A stretch of DNA of 37,160 nucleotides from positions 1-37,160 of the forward strand of contig CAZMXP010000049.1 in NCBI GenBank assembly GCA_964570285.1, read 5' to 3'. A program made the translations under genes and the position numbers. Position 1 is the first letter of the stretch; every line of letters begins with the position of its first letter. Shown here one piece after another: positions 7,315 to 17,500 of the stretch. The stretch is from CAZMXP01 sp964570285 (lineage in GTDB: Bacteria > Planctomycetota > PLA2). The notes under the pieces are model-generated. The model saw only the letters and a list, made by a program, of their open reading frames with translations. It had not been told where the DNA came from and searched no databases.

Positions 7315-9366
7315 TCAGGGGCCGCGCCGCGCGACGACCCCCCACGAGTAGAGGAAGTCGCGGTTGAACGCGAAGAGGGAGTAGATCGCGCCCGCCGGAG
7401 CGGAGGCATCGTCGAACCGGTTCATCTGTCCTCTCGCGAGGATCACTCCGTTCGCCGCGCTGTCGCCGACGGGCTCGTTCCCGAAGAAGCGGTCGCCGTC
7501 GTGCGGCCGCCAGCGCAGCGACGCGCTGCTCCTAACGAGGATGACGCCCTCGAAGTCGTCGGAGGGGTTCTCCCAGCTCACGCGCACCTTGCCCGCGACG
7601 GTCGAGACGGAGAGGTTCCGCGGCGGGGCGGGCCAGACGGCGTCGGGCCGCGCCTTCGAAGCGAGGGCGACGCGTACGGCACGGCCCGCATGGACGCGCC
7701 CGTACCCGTAGCGGATGTCATGCGAGGTGACGGGATCGTACTTGGCGACGGTCACGCTCCCGAGCACGCGGTCTGCGGTGTGCTCGAGGATCGAGCGCAC
7801 CTGCACGGCGCTCAGCGTCGGGTTCGCGGAGAGGATCAGCGCCGCGATGCCGGCCACTTGAGGACAGGCTGCGCTCGTGCCGCCGAAGGGCCGTTCGCCA
7901 ACGGCCGAAGTGTAGTCCCCGATCTCACGCCCGCGCTTGGCACCCGCCGCGTCGGTCAGATCCGTCGTGACGATGGCCGGGGGTGGGTCGCTGCCGACCG
8001 CGCTCAGGTCCCCGCCGCCCGGCGCCACGACCGAGATCTCGGGACCGAAGTTGGAGTAGCCGGCGAAGTCGTCGCGATGGTCGGTCGCACCGACGCAGAT
8101 CACGCCGTCGAGCGTGCCGAAGTACTGGTCGTACGCCACGAGCCTGTATGCGTTGCCCGCGGAGAAGACGACGATGCACCCTTTCCCTCCGCGACCGGTT
8201 CTCGCGACCTGCTCGATCGCCAGCCCGATGTCTTCCACATCGCCGTCGAGGCTCCAACTGCACGACAGCACGGCTGCCCCGCGCTTCTCGCAGAGAAAGA
8301 TGGCCCTGCGGAACTGGGAACTGGCGGCCCCCCACGTCGCCACGGCGAGCAGCGAGCAGCCCGGCGCGACTCCCCGGACCCCGATCTTGTTCGCCCTCGC
8401 GAGAGCGACGCCGGCGCAGCAGGTGCCGTGATCCTCCGACGGTGACAGCGGGTCAGGGCTCCCCAGCGGGTCGAACCGCGAGAACTCGAACCGCCATCCG
8501 CCGACGAAGGCCTCCTTCAAGTCGGGGTGGACGCTCTCGACCGCGTCGTCGATCACGGCGACCCTGACCCCGGCTTGCGGCGTCACGAGCGACCATGCCT
8601 CCATAGCCCCGATGTCGCAGCACGGCTGACCCTTGTTGTCGAGGTGCCACTGGTCGACGAAGCGCGGATCCTCGATCAGCGCGCTCTTCTTCATCAGCGG
8701 TATGAAGTCTGGATGGCTGGAAAGGACCTCGGGCGGCTTCGTCTTCGTGCCGTGCTCGTAGATCGCGTTCGCGACCGCCAGCACCTCGTGGAAGGCGAAG
8801 GGAGCCTTCGCGGAGACGAAGACATGCCCGTTGCCGCCCGACTGGTCGACCGAGCTGATACCGAAGCGCGTCTCGTACGCCTTCTCATCGGCCTTGTCGC
8901 TGAAGACGACGGAGATGCGGTCGGTCAAGAGCATCTTCGATGTCGAAGGGGGAGGGGGGGTTCCCGGTGCAGGAGGCTCCTGCTTCGCCAGTACGACGGG
9001 GAAGACCACCGGGAAGAGCTTCGGATCGAGGCCGAGGATGCCCGCCGGGCCGCTTGTGTCGATCAGCACGACCTTCTCCGCCGCAAGGTCCGCCGCGACC
9101 GCCGCGAGCGGCTCGCCCTTCGGGATCTTGAGCAGCCGCTTCTGCACCGCCGGCGCCTCGGGCTCCGGCACCTGCGCCAAGGCCTGCCCGCCGTCGAGGA
9201 GGTAAATCTTCCTGCCCTTCCGCCCGTAGTAGAAGAGCTGCGGCCCCGGCTCGCCCTCCTTCAGCGAGGGCCCGACGAGGGGCTTCTCCTCGGGCGGGGC
9301 GGCCGCGGCCTGCACCGCGATCAGCGCCGTCAGTACCAGCAAGAGCTTCGAGCGGAGGACCGACAT
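7315..9366 (-). CDS. Secreted subtilisin-like serine protease (S8) with Fn3-like tail
   Basis: 683 residues with a signal peptide (hydrophobic 7-22, AAAA-P cleavage region). Residues 30-230 are a prodomain-like region, including a proline-rich linker at 130-142 and a mature-start-like DPRFVDQWHLDNKG at 233-246. The catalytic domain is complete: Asp273 in AVIDDAVE, His313 in DHGTCCAG, Asn405 in SAGN and Ser498 in GGTSAACPQVAGIAAL. After 575 an Fn3-like beta domain follows (PPRNLSVS, VRVSWENP). It is predicted active and exported. It is the last gene of a minus-strand series: sigma factor, kinase, two lipoproteins, protease. The ATG at 9366 has an AGGAG about 9 bases upstream, 12 bases after the preceding stop. 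Confidence 0.93.
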   Translation of the reverse strand: MSVLRSKLLLVLTALIAVQAAAAPPEEKPLVGPSLKEGEPGPQLFYYGRKGRKIYLLDGGQALAQVPEPEAPAVQKRLLKIPKGEPLAAVAADLAAEKVVLIDTSGPAGILGLDPKLFPVVFPVVLAKQEPPAPGTPPPPSTSKMLLTDRISVVFSDKADEKAYETRFGISSVDQSGGNGHVFVSAKAPFAFHEVLAVANAIYEHGTKTKPPEVLSSHPDFIPLMKKSALIEDPRFVDQWHLDNKGQPCCDIGAMEAWSLVTPQAGVRVAVIDDAVESVHPDLKEAFVGGWRFEFSRFDPLGSPDPLSPSEDHGTCCAGVALARANKIGVRGVAPGCSLLAVATWGAASSQFRRAIFLCEKRGAAVLSCSWSLDGDVEDIGLAIEQVARTGRGGKGCIVVFSAGNAYRLVAYDQYFGTLDGVICVGATDHRDDFAGYSNFGPEISVVAPGGGDLSAVGSDPPPAIVTTDLTDAAGAKRGREIGDYTSAVGERPFGGTSAACPQVAGIAALILSANPTLSAVQVRSILEHTADRVLGSVTVAKYDPVTSHDIRYGYGRVHAGRAVRVALASKARPDAVWPAPPRNLSVSTVAGKVRVSWENPSDDFEGVILVRSSASLRWRPHDGDRFFGNEPVGDSAANGVILARGQMNRFDDASAPAGAIYSLFAFNRDFLYSWGVVARRGP

Positions 9367-9378
9367 CGCAGGATGCTC

Positions 9379-9867
9379 CTACGGGACCGGCGTCGCCACG
9401 TGGACGAGCCTTGTCCCGAGCTCGTTGGACAAGATCGGCCCGTCGCTGACGTCGCCGTCGTCCTGGATCCACTGCAGGAAGGCGGCGTAGTCCGCGTGGT
9501 CCTTGATCCCCCCGGCGGACGCCGGCACGAACAGGAACTGCATCGAGACATCCTGGTTCGCCTGGTCAGGCGAAACGAAGGAAGTGAACGGCGCCATTGC
9601 CGGCGTCGGGTCGACGCGCAGCACCCAGTATTCGAGCCGCGGCGTGTTCGTCGCGAGGTCTTTGGCACGCCACACCCACGCGGTGACGAGGTTGTTCTGC
9701 ACGACCCGGAAGGTCCCGCGCCCGAGTTGCGGGGCGTGCTTCTTCATCGGCTCCGGCGGCTTGGGCCCTCCGCCTCCCCCCCCGCCCCCCCCCTGCTTCC
9801 CCGGCGCCTTGCAGGCGCAGAGCGCGCCGATCAGCGCCGCGATCAAACCCGACTTCAGATACGTCAT
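9379..9867 (-). CDS. Lipoprotein with Gly9 tether, unknown function
   Basis: 162 residues. The signal ends in a lipobox, LCAC, at about 16-19, followed by KAPGKQ and nine consecutive glycines, then PKPPEP. The glycine run is encoded by minus-strand G8 and G9 homopolymers (9776-9783 and 9785-9793), which makes the tract prone to slippage. The globular part (about 45-160) contains several aromatic beta-strand-like segments, such as FRVVQNNLVTAWVWRAKD and SMQFLFVP, and matches no family I recognise. It lies between another lipoprotein and the subtilase in one apparent transcription unit, with an AAAGGAG ribosome-binding site. It may be a substrate, adaptor or inhibitor of the protease; nothing in the sequence decides this. 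Confidence 0.8.
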   Translation of the reverse strand: MTYLKSGLIAALIGALCACKAPGKQGGGGGGGGGPKPPEPMKKHAPQLGRGTFRVVQNNLVTAWVWRAKDLATNTPRLEYWVLRVDPTPAMAPFTSFVSPDQANQDVSMQFLFVPASAGGIKDHADYAAFLQWIQDDGDVSDGPILSNELGTRLVHVATPVP

Positions 9868-9930
9868 CTCCGTTCTCCTTTCAGGCTTCGCTTCCCAAGC
9901 TTCAACGACTTCCCGGCACGGACCCCGCCA

Positions 9931-10554
9931 TCACTTCTGCGGCGGCGGTGTGCTTGGCCTCGACGGGAATCCGTGGCGGAGGATCCTCGCCCGCCCCGCC
10001 TCGTCCGCCTGGCCATAGATCTGGCTCATCAGGCGGAACTGTTCCGCCTCCGCCTCGGCCTGCTTGAGCCGCGCCTTCGCGTCCTCGCCCTTCGTCACCG
10101 CCTCCTCCTTTTCGGCAGTGGCGATCTTGCCGACCTCGACGAGGATCTTCTCGAAGAGAGCCTTCGCGTCGCCCTCCTTCAGCGCGCCGTTGTGGACGAG
10201 TTCGCCGAGGCGGTAGAGGCTCTCGCGCAGGACCATCACCGCCTCGGTGCGCTTCCCGAGTTCGACGATGCTCTCCGCGAGCTTCACGCTGACCTCGCCG
10301 CTCTTGGTCTTCGCGGCGATGTCGAGCGTCGCGGAGAGCGCGGCGTCCGGCGAGGGCTCGGCGAGAATGCGCGTCGCGGCCTTGCCGCCCTCCCCCGCCG
10401 GGAGCAGCAGCGCGCCCCGGCGCGTCGCGTCGTACTCCATCCAGTAGGCGCCCTTGCCGTCGATCGGCTTCGTGCGGGCGGGCCGCGAGAGCAGCCTGCA
10501 CCCGGGAGCGGCGAGCGTGACCCCCATCAGCGCGAGCAAGGTAGCGTGTCGCAT
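9931..10554 (-). CDS. Helical lipoprotein, unknown function
   Basis: 207 residues with a lipoprotein signal (LTLAAPGC, Cys at 19). After a short beta-rich segment (GAYWMEYDATRRGALLLPAG) the protein is mainly helical, with alanine- and charge-rich segments at 75-190 resembling a TPR-like or coiled-coil bundle (for example KARLKQAEAEAEQFRLMSQIY). It ends in a proline-rich tail. A strong AAGGAGG ribosome-binding site precedes the ATG at 10554. It follows the kinase gene by 70 bases and precedes the Gly9 lipoprotein by 63, so it is probably cotranscribed. Function is not recognised; the position suggests an envelope component of the kinase/sigma/protease pathway. Confidence 0.8.
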   Translation of the reverse strand: MRHATLLALMGVTLAAPGCRLLSRPARTKPIDGKGAYWMEYDATRRGALLLPAGEGGKAATRILAEPSPDAALSATLDIAAKTKSGEVSVKLAESIVELGKRTEAVMVLRESLYRLGELVHNGALKEGDAKALFEKILVEVGKIATAEKEEAVTKGEDAKARLKQAEAEAEQFRLMSQIYGQADEAGRARILRHGFPSRPSTPPPQK

Positions 10555-10594
10555 CGTCTCCTCCTTCCCCGTATGCCTTCAAGGAACGTCATCG

Positions 10595-10610
10595 GGCGGG
10601 GAATCCCGCC
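10595..10610. terminator. Short hairpin between kinase and lipoprotein genes
   Basis: GGCGGG (10595-10600), loop GAAT, CCCGCC (10605-10610). There is no T-run, so it could attenuate rather than end transcription from the kinase gene into the lipoprotein genes. Confidence 0.35.
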
Positions 10611-10624
10611 AAGTCCGCCGGGGG

Positions 10625-13600
10625 TCACGCGAGCGCCTCGTCCACCGAGAGCACCTCGCGACGCTTCCCGTGGTGCTCGGAGTCGAGGCTCCGGGCGTGC
10701 CCGGACGCGAGCCCTCCCAGCGCGCCCGCCGACGCGACGCCGGCCCGCCCGAGCAATCCGATCGCCTGCAGGCTGAGGCCGGGCAACGGGCACTCGGTCG
10801 CGAGCCGCACGAGTTCTTCGGTCTCGCCGCTTTCGGGGGTCGCGCCGGCGACGAGCTTGAGGCAGCGCGCGAGCATCCCCCCCCAGCGTTCGCCGGCGGC
10901 GTGGAACCCTCGGGCCGACTCCACCGCAAGCTGTTGAGCGAGGGCGGACCGGCCGAGGCGCCACGCAATGGCCGCCTCGTTCAGCGCGCAGACACCGACG
11001 AGGTGCCCGACGCCGAGCATTTCGACCGCCTCGACCAGTTCGAGGTCGGGCTCCCCGTGATCGCCGGCGCGGTAGGCGGCGCTCCGCGCGAGGATCTCCG
11101 CCCTCGCCTCGTAGTGGGCGTGGCGGCAGAGCGCCGCGGCGGCGAGCGCCCGCATCGCGAGGTCCTTGACCGCGTCGAAGTCGAAGGTCTCGAGCGATGC
11201 CCACGCCGCATTCAGCAGCGCGGAGGCGCGGCGTGCGGGGTTCGCCGCGAGCGCGGCGGCCTCGGCGTGCAGCCGCGCCGCCTCGGGATACCGCCCCTCG
11301 CGGTAGCGCAACCAGCCGACCCACTCGCAGCGCGCCGCGCGCCCGACGGGGTCGGCGGCGCCGGCCCCCTCCGCCCATCGCACCGCGCCGGCGACAACGT
11401 CGCGATGGCTCTCGAGCGGGCAGGCCGCGGCGGCGATGCAGCGGATCGCGTGGCGCCAGACCTCGAGATCGGCGGAGCGCGCGTTGCGCGTCAGCTCCAG
11501 CGAGCGGACGGCATCGCCCTGCAGCGCGAGCTGCGCCGCGCGCGCGAGGTCGGCGACCTCCGCGATCAGCGCCGTCTGGCGCCCGGCGCGGGCGACGTGG
11601 TAGAGCACGAGATCGAGCGAGGTCGGCGTGCCGGCCAGCAGCGCCCCCCGGAGCAGCAGCGCGAGAAAGGTCTCTTCGTCGGCGGTGGAGACGCCGGACT
11701 GACGCAGCATCCGCAGCCCCTCGACGAGCGTCGACTCCGCCGCGGCGACCATGCCGCGCGAAATGTGCCGGTCCGCGACGAGGACCGCCTCCCTCACCGC
11801 CTCGGCCTGCGCGTGGCCCGCGAGCAGGTGCCTCAGCCGGTCGCGATGGCCCTCGGGGATCTGCGCGGCGACCCTGTCGTGGAGGGTCGCGAGCTTCTCC
11901 TTCGGCCAGGCGTGCCCTTCGTCGGTCGACACGAGCGGCTCGTAGCCGCCGTCGGGGAGCTTGCGAACCGCACCGAGGCGCACGAGCTCGTCCAGGTGGG
12001 CGCGCACGCGCCATCGGGGGAGCTTCGTCACCTCGCCGACCAGCTCCTCGCTCGCGAACTCGCGCGCGACATCGACGCAGACGAGGACATCGCCCACTTC
12101 CGCATCGCCGGGCGCCGTCAGCGGCGCGACGGCGGCTTCCGGCGCGGCGACTCGCGGCCCCAGGTGGAGGCGCTCCAGCGCGCGGCGGCTCACGACGAGC
12201 AGGCCGCGATCCGGGCGCGCGACGCCGGCACGCGTCCACGCCTCGGTCTCGCGGATGACGGCCGCCGGCCATCCCCCGGTGCGTTGCCACAGCTCGCGGG
12301 CGGCGTCCTCGCGCAGGTGGTGCAGCCGGTCGGGACCCTTGAACAGCGGGCGCAGGTCGCGCTCGCCGAGCGGCGCCATCGTGATGTCGCCGCCGCTGGC
12401 GCCGGTGCGCGCGCGCGCGATGCAGCCGCGGCGCATCGCTTCGCGGAAGAGCGAGGCGCTCCACCGGTCGACCCGCTCCCAGTCGTCCACGAAGAGGACG
12501 CCGCCCCGCTCGAGGAACCCCCTGAGCCGCGCGCCGAGCTGCTCGCGCGCGACTTCGAGATCGCTGCTCAGTTCGTCGCCGCCGGCGGGAAGCGCCGCGA
12601 GCAGCGTGGCGAAAGGCTGAGGCGCGGCCCGTGCGACCACGGCCTCGATCCCCTCGGCGGCGAGCAGTGCCGCGGCCTCGCGCAGGCAGCGCGACTTCCC
12701 GCTGCCCGGGAGCCCGACGAGGTCGACGCTCCTGCCGGCGTGGCCCGCCTGGGCGAGAGCCCCGATCATCGCGGGCGGGCCGAGCAGTGGACCGGGGGGG
12801 GACGCGGGGGGGGAAGGTTCGCCGGCCTGCAGCGCCGAGAGCACCTCGATCGCGGAGGCGGGGCGGAGCGCCGGATCGCCGGCGACCATCCGATCGACGA
12901 GGGCGGCGATCGCAAGCGGCGTCTTCGGCGCGCCGGTCAGGAGCGGCGCGAAGAGCCAGCTGAGGCCGGGCGACCGCGGCGGCCCGAGGATGGCATCGTA
13001 GATCATGACGCCCACCGCGTAGATGTCGCCGCGCGCGTCGGGCACCGCGCCCGCGAAGCGCTCCGGTGCGACGTAGCGCGGAGTCCCGGCGACCTCGTCC
13101 CGCGCCTCGAGAGCGGCGCCGAGCGAGGGGCCAGAGGCGATGCCGAGGTCGAGGATGACCGGAACCCCCGACTTCGTGACGAGCACATTCGAGGGCTTCA
13201 GGTCGCAGTGGAAGATCCCCGCCCAGTGGAGGCGCACGAGCGTCTCCAGCAGCGCGCGGGCGACGACGGCGACCCCCCTCCAGCTCCCCCCGTTTCCCTG
13301 CCCGGGGAACGGCGTGCCCTCGACGAATTCCGTCACGAGGAAGGCGTGGCCTTGGTCGATCCCCTCGTCGAGCAGCTGCACGACCCCAGGCAGGCGCAAC
13401 CATCGCAGCGTGGCGACTTCGCGCCTGACGGTCGGCGCGCTGACGGCTTCCGGCGCGCGAAAGAGTTTGACGGCGACCGTCGCGCCGGAGAGCGCGTCGT
13501 GCGCCTCGTGCACGACTCCGTAGCCGCCGCTGCCGAGGAGGCGGCCGAGGCGGTAGCGGCCGGCGACGACGCGGCCCGACATGTCGCCCTCCTCCTCCGC

Positions 13601-13795
13601 CTCCGGCTGCCCCTCGCCCGGCGGCTCGAGGAAGGAGCCGGCGCGATCGCGATGGGCCAGGAGTTTCAGCACTTCCGCCGACAGCTCGCCGTCTCCGGCG
13701 CAGGCGGCCCGGACGAACTCCTCGCGCTGCTCCGCCGGGCGTTCGAGCGCGCTGGCGAGGAGGTCCTTCGACCTTCGCCAGAGGTCCTCCCTCAC
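10625..13795 (-). CDS. PknK-like Ser/Thr kinase with AAA ATPase and TPR-type region
   Basis: 1056 residues. The GTG start at 13795 overlaps the sigma-factor stop as GTGA. A short helical N-terminus (1-60) precedes a eukaryotic-type kinase domain at about 80-325: GSGGYGVV glycine loop, Lys110 in VAVK, catalytic HCDLKPSNV (Asp198), DLG at 216-218 in place of DFG, and GTPRYVAPE. A proline-rich linker (328-341) leads to a STAND/AAA-like ATPase with Walker A GLPGSGKS (361-368) and Walker B LFVDD (434-438). The rest is an alanine-rich helical repeat region, probably TPR-like, similar in order to PknK or MalT-type regulators. Predicted cytoplasmic, with no membrane segment. It probably phosphorylates targets that include its sigma partner (inference). 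The domain order is clear; the family name is approximate. Confidence 0.85.
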   Translation of the reverse strand: MREDLWRRSKDLLASALERPAEQREEFVRAACAGDGELSAEVLKLLAHRDRAGSFLEPPGEGQPEAEEEGDMSGRVVAGRYRLGRLLGSGGYGVVHEAHDALSGATVAVKLFRAPEAVSAPTVRREVATLRWLRLPGVVQLLDEGIDQGHAFLVTEFVEGTPFPGQGNGGSWRGVAVVARALLETLVRLHWAGIFHCDLKPSNVLVTKSGVPVILDLGIASGPSLGAALEARDEVAGTPRYVAPERFAGAVPDARGDIYAVGVMIYDAILGPPRSPGLSWLFAPLLTGAPKTPLAIAALVDRMVAGDPALRPASAIEVLSALQAGEPSPPASPPGPLLGPPAMIGALAQAGHAGRSVDLVGLPGSGKSRCLREAAALLAAEGIEAVVARAAPQPFATLLAALPAGGDELSSDLEVAREQLGARLRGFLERGGVLFVDDWERVDRWSASLFREAMRRGCIARARTGASGGDITMAPLGERDLRPLFKGPDRLHHLREDAARELWQRTGGWPAAVIRETEAWTRAGVARPDRGLLVVSRRALERLHLGPRVAAPEAAVAPLTAPGDAEVGDVLVCVDVAREFASEELVGEVTKLPRWRVRAHLDELVRLGAVRKLPDGGYEPLVSTDEGHAWPKEKLATLHDRVAAQIPEGHRDRLRHLLAGHAQAEAVREAVLVADRHISRGMVAAAESTLVEGLRMLRQSGVSTADEETFLALLLRGALLAGTPTSLDLVLYHVARAGRQTALIAEVADLARAAQLALQGDAVRSLELTRNARSADLEVWRHAIRCIAAAACPLESHRDVVAGAVRWAEGAGAADPVGRAARCEWVGWLRYREGRYPEAARLHAEAAALAANPARRASALLNAAWASLETFDFDAVKDLAMRALAAAALCRHAHYEARAEILARSAAYRAGDHGEPDLELVEAVEMLGVGHLVGVCALNEAAIAWRLGRSALAQQLAVESARGFHAAGERWGGMLARCLKLVAGATPESGETEELVRLATECPLPGLSLQAIGLLGRAGVASAGALGGLASGHARSLDSEHHGKRREVLSVDEALA

Positions 13796-14355
13796 GTCAT
13801 CTCCCCGTGCAGCCAGGCGCGGGCGTGCTCCCAGTCGCGCTCGACGCTCCGGAGCGCCGCGCCGAGCGCGGTGGCGATCTCCGGCAGCGACATCCCCCCG
13901 AAGAAGCGCATCTCGACGATCGTCGCGGCGCGGGAGTCGACGCATGCGAGGCGTTCGAGCGCTTCGTGCAGCAGCAGCAGGTCGATCGCCCGCTCCTCGT
14001 AGCGGGCGCAGAGCGCATCGAGCGGCACCTCGTGCCCCTCCGCGCGCCGCTTGATGCGTTGCCGCCCGCGCGCGTGATCGACGAGCACGCAGCGCATCGC
14101 GCGCGCGGCGACCGCAAGGAAGTGGCCCCGGTTCTTCCACGCCGTGTCGCGGGAGCCGACGAGCCGGAGGTAGGCCTCGTTGACGAGCCCGTCGGTTTCC
14201 AGCGTGTGGCCGCGCGGCTGCGAGCGCAGCAGCCGGTGCGCCCGCTCCCGCAGATCCCTCTGGATCGCGACGAAAAGCTCCGCCTCGGCCGCGGAATCCC
14301 CCGCGGCCATCCGCGCGAGGAGGCTCGTGATCTCGCCGCCAGCGGACTCCGCCAT
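13792..14355 (-). CDS. ECF-type RNA polymerase sigma factor
   Basis: 187 residues from the ATG at 14355 (MAESAGGEITSLL). An in-frame ATG at 14472 would add 39 residues that do not fit the family length. Region 2 contains GLVNEAYLRLV and a helix ending GHFLAVAARAMRCVLVDHARGR. Region 4 contains IVEMRFFGGMSLPEIATALG and SVERDWEHARAWLHGE. This matches the Planctomycetota/Acidobacteriota-rich ECF group (TIGR02999-like) that is regularly encoded beside Ser/Thr kinases and lacks a classical anti-sigma. It is the first gene of the operon; the kinase start overlaps its stop by four bases. The 174 bases upstream (14356-14529) hold no other gene. Confidence 0.9.
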   Translation of the reverse strand: MAESAGGEITSLLARMAAGDSAAEAELFVAIQRDLRERAHRLLRSQPRGHTLETDGLVNEAYLRLVGSRDTAWKNRGHFLAVAARAMRCVLVDHARGRQRIKRRAEGHEVPLDALCARYEERAIDLLLLHEALERLACVDSRAATIVEMRFFGGMSLPEIATALGAALRSVERDWEHARAWLHGEMT

Positions 14356-14529
14356 GACCGACCCCGGCGCCCCCGCACACCCGCGGGAGCGCCGTGCCAC
14401 ATTCTCGACGAGTCGCCTCCGCGTTGCAACCGCGGTTCGCGACACCTTCACGTTGATGTTCCGGGCTTCCATCGCCCCACCGCAAGGTAGTAACGACGGC
14501 GGGCCGCCGACCCCGCCACGTGTGGCGCC

Positions 14530-17500
14530 TCACCGGGGGGGCGACGGGAAGAAGATCTCCCCCCCCGGCAGCCGGTAGAGGCGCGCCATCTCGGCGAACG
14601 TGAAGGGGCGCGCGCCGACGCGGCCGAAGACGGCGAGCTGGTTGCCCGACTCGTCGACGGCGCGGTCGCGGTCGAGGCCGCGGCTCACGCAGAGGGCGCG
14701 ATGCTTCGTCCTGAACGTCGCGATCAGCCGGGGCTCGGGCACCGGCGAGAAGCCGTGGGCGGTGGCCTGCCGCTCGGGGTCGGTCAGTTGCACCACGCGC
14801 AGGCCGTTCTCGCCGTCCGCGAGATAGGCGAAGAGCGACGTGTTCGTGATGCCGATCTTGACATCATTGCAGTCGTCGATCGCGCCGCCGCCGTCGAAGC
14901 GCATCAGCGGCCGCATCTCCTCGGGGCGCGTGACATCCACGATCCAGAGCCCCTCGCGCCCGCCCGCGACATACGCGTAGGTGCGCGCGACATAGACCTG
15001 CCGCGCCTCGGCGATCGCAACCTCCGACACGATGCGCGGCGCCTTGCAGAAGCTGCCGTCCGCCTCCGGAGTGACCTCGATCGAGAGGAGGCCCTTCTCG
15101 CAGGCGACGAAGGCGTAGCGGAACTGCACGGTGACCCCCCGCACCCCCCGGACATCCTCCATCACAGCGGCCACCGCCGGACGGAGGGGATCATTGACAT
15201 CGACAATGACAAGCCCCTTGTCGCATCCGACATAGGCGAAGCGTCCGGCGACCGTGACGAACGACGCGCCGTCGAGCAGCCCCTCCGGGTTGAACGTCAC
15301 CGCCCGCTCGATGACATTGTTGCGCGGGTTGCCGTCGAGCAGCGTGGCGGCGGTCGTCAGCACGAGCCCCTCCGCGCGGTCGGCGACGTAGAGGTAGGCG
15401 TAGAGCGGGTGGATGGCCTGCTCGCGGTTCTCCGGGAAGCGCGTGCGCGTGGGATCGACCGCCATCGTCGAGGGGGAGGCGACGCAGGCGGCATCCTTCG
15501 TGGCCACGAAGAGCCGCTGATCGAGGGGGCTCACGGGGGCCGTGACGATGCGCTCGGAGAAGCCCTTCTGGTCGATTTGCGCGACATCGAGGATCCGCAG
15601 GCCCCCCGGGCCGTCGGCGACATAGAGGTATTCGCCGCGGAGCTGGACCGACCGGGCGCCCTCGGTGGAGTGGAAGACATGGTCCCGGTCGAGCTGGCGG
15701 CCGGCCGCCGCGTGGCGGCGGTGGTTCGCGGGGTAGGCCGCCTCGTGCAGCGACGATCCGATGACCGCCTGCGGCTCGTCGCGCTCCGTGACGACGATGG
15801 CCTCGACGCCGCCCTCGGTGCCGACATAGACCCAGCGGAACATGAAGTTCATGAAGCCGGTACCCTGCATCAGCAGTTGCGCCATCAGCGCGTTGTTGTC
15901 GCCGGCGGCGCTGAGGTGGCAGTCGGTGCACGTCTTCGTCTCGGTCTTGCGCACCGTGTGCGGCACGTGGGTGCTGAACGCGATGCCGCTGAAGCCCTCC
16001 GCCGAGACGGTCTGCTGCTGGCTGTAGACCCACTCGCGGTTGGTGTTCTGCGAGCCGACGAGGACCGCGCAGGCGGAGCGCGCCGGCGCGACGCGGTTGC
16101 CCGTCACGTCGCCGTCGATGCCGAGCATGAAGGTGTCGGCGCGGACCGTCTGGAAGTTGTAGGGCGTGAAGTTGCGCGTGAAGTCGCCCTCGTTGTGCAG
16201 GTAGGGCGTCTTCTGGTTGGCGCGCATCGGCAGGTGGCAGCCGAAGCAGGAGGCGACCCAGCTCGAGTGGCAGGCGAAGCAGGTGACGGCGGAGCCGTCG
16301 TGGGCGAGCGGCGCGGCGGGGTCGCCGAAGGAGCGGTTGTCGCGCTGGACCGTCTTCGCGTACCAGGAGAGCGGGTTTCCCTCGCGGTCGGCGATCTGCG
16401 GGACCGTCCACTCCTTCGCGCCGTCCACCATCGAGCGCTGCACGATCCGTCCGGCCGACCGCTGGAAGCGTCGCTTGCCGTGGGGGGTGCGCAGCAGCGA
16501 GAGGTCGTGCCCCCCCGGCGGCGCCGCGGGGCCGCTCGTGCGCAGCGTCGCCCGGGCCGCGATCGTGCCGTGGCAGTCCTCGCAGCGGATCTCGACCGCG
16601 TCTCGGACGCTGCCGTGGAGCGCGCCGCTGCCGTGGCTGTCCTGCTCGAAGTGGCAATCGACGCAGTGCATCCCACGCTCGAGGTGGATGTCCCTGAGGT
16701 GCACCGCCTTGCGGAATCTTTCCGGATCGTCGGGGGAGACCGTGCGGCCGTGCTCGTCGAGCAGGTTGCCCGCCAGGTCGCGCTTGTAGACGTTGCGGAA
16801 AAGCCAGCCGTGGCCGTGGAAGTCGGCGAGTTGCACCTTCCCGAGCGTAGGGTTCATCTCGCTCGCCCGCTTCAGGAACTCGTAGTCCGACCAGAGGCCG
16901 CGGGCCGCCGCCTCCTCCGGGTTCCTCTCGAGCGACCGGAGGCGCTCCTCCTCCGTCGGGTCGCGCTGCACCTCGGGGTAGAAGCGCTTCGCCTCGGTCT
17001 CGTTGTCCCACCAGATCGTGCCCAGGTAGGTGTTCGTCACCGTCGTGCCGGGGTGGATGTGGCAGACGATGCACTGGCTCGTCGGGATTGCGCTGGTCAG
17101 TGTGTGATGCACCGGATGGCCCCGCTCGCCCTTCGGGATCGTCGGGTCGCCGCTCGCGCTCATGCCCTCGTTGCCGTGCCGCGCCAGCGCGCCGCTGTGG
17201 ACCGGATCGCGGTCGTTGGCGTAGAGCACGTGGCAGGCGGTGCATCCGCTCGAACGGTAGTCGCCCGGATGGTCGTTGGTGCCGAGCATCCAGAGCATCG
17301 GGTCGAGCAGCCGGGTCTTCTGGAGATTCAGCCAGACCGGGTCGGTGCGGTTGCCGGTGCCGAGGCCGCGCGGCGAGAGCCCCTTGTCGGGCTTGCCGGG
17401 CTCCTGCAGGGGATTGGCAAGCCCCGGGATCGGCCCTAGGAACCTGCCGCCGCGCTCGAAGACGCGCAGGATGTTGCCCGGCTGGCCCACCTCGAAGCGC

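Noticed and set aside
8527..14002. Plus-strand open frames of 749 and 1182 codons
   Set aside because: They run through several real minus-strand genes and intergenic sites and have the skewed composition of antisense shadows.
14441..14462. ECF-type autoregulatory promoter (GGAAC with GTC downstream, minus strand)
   Set aside because: The 14-base spacing is shorter than usual for ECF promoters and no second copy supports it.
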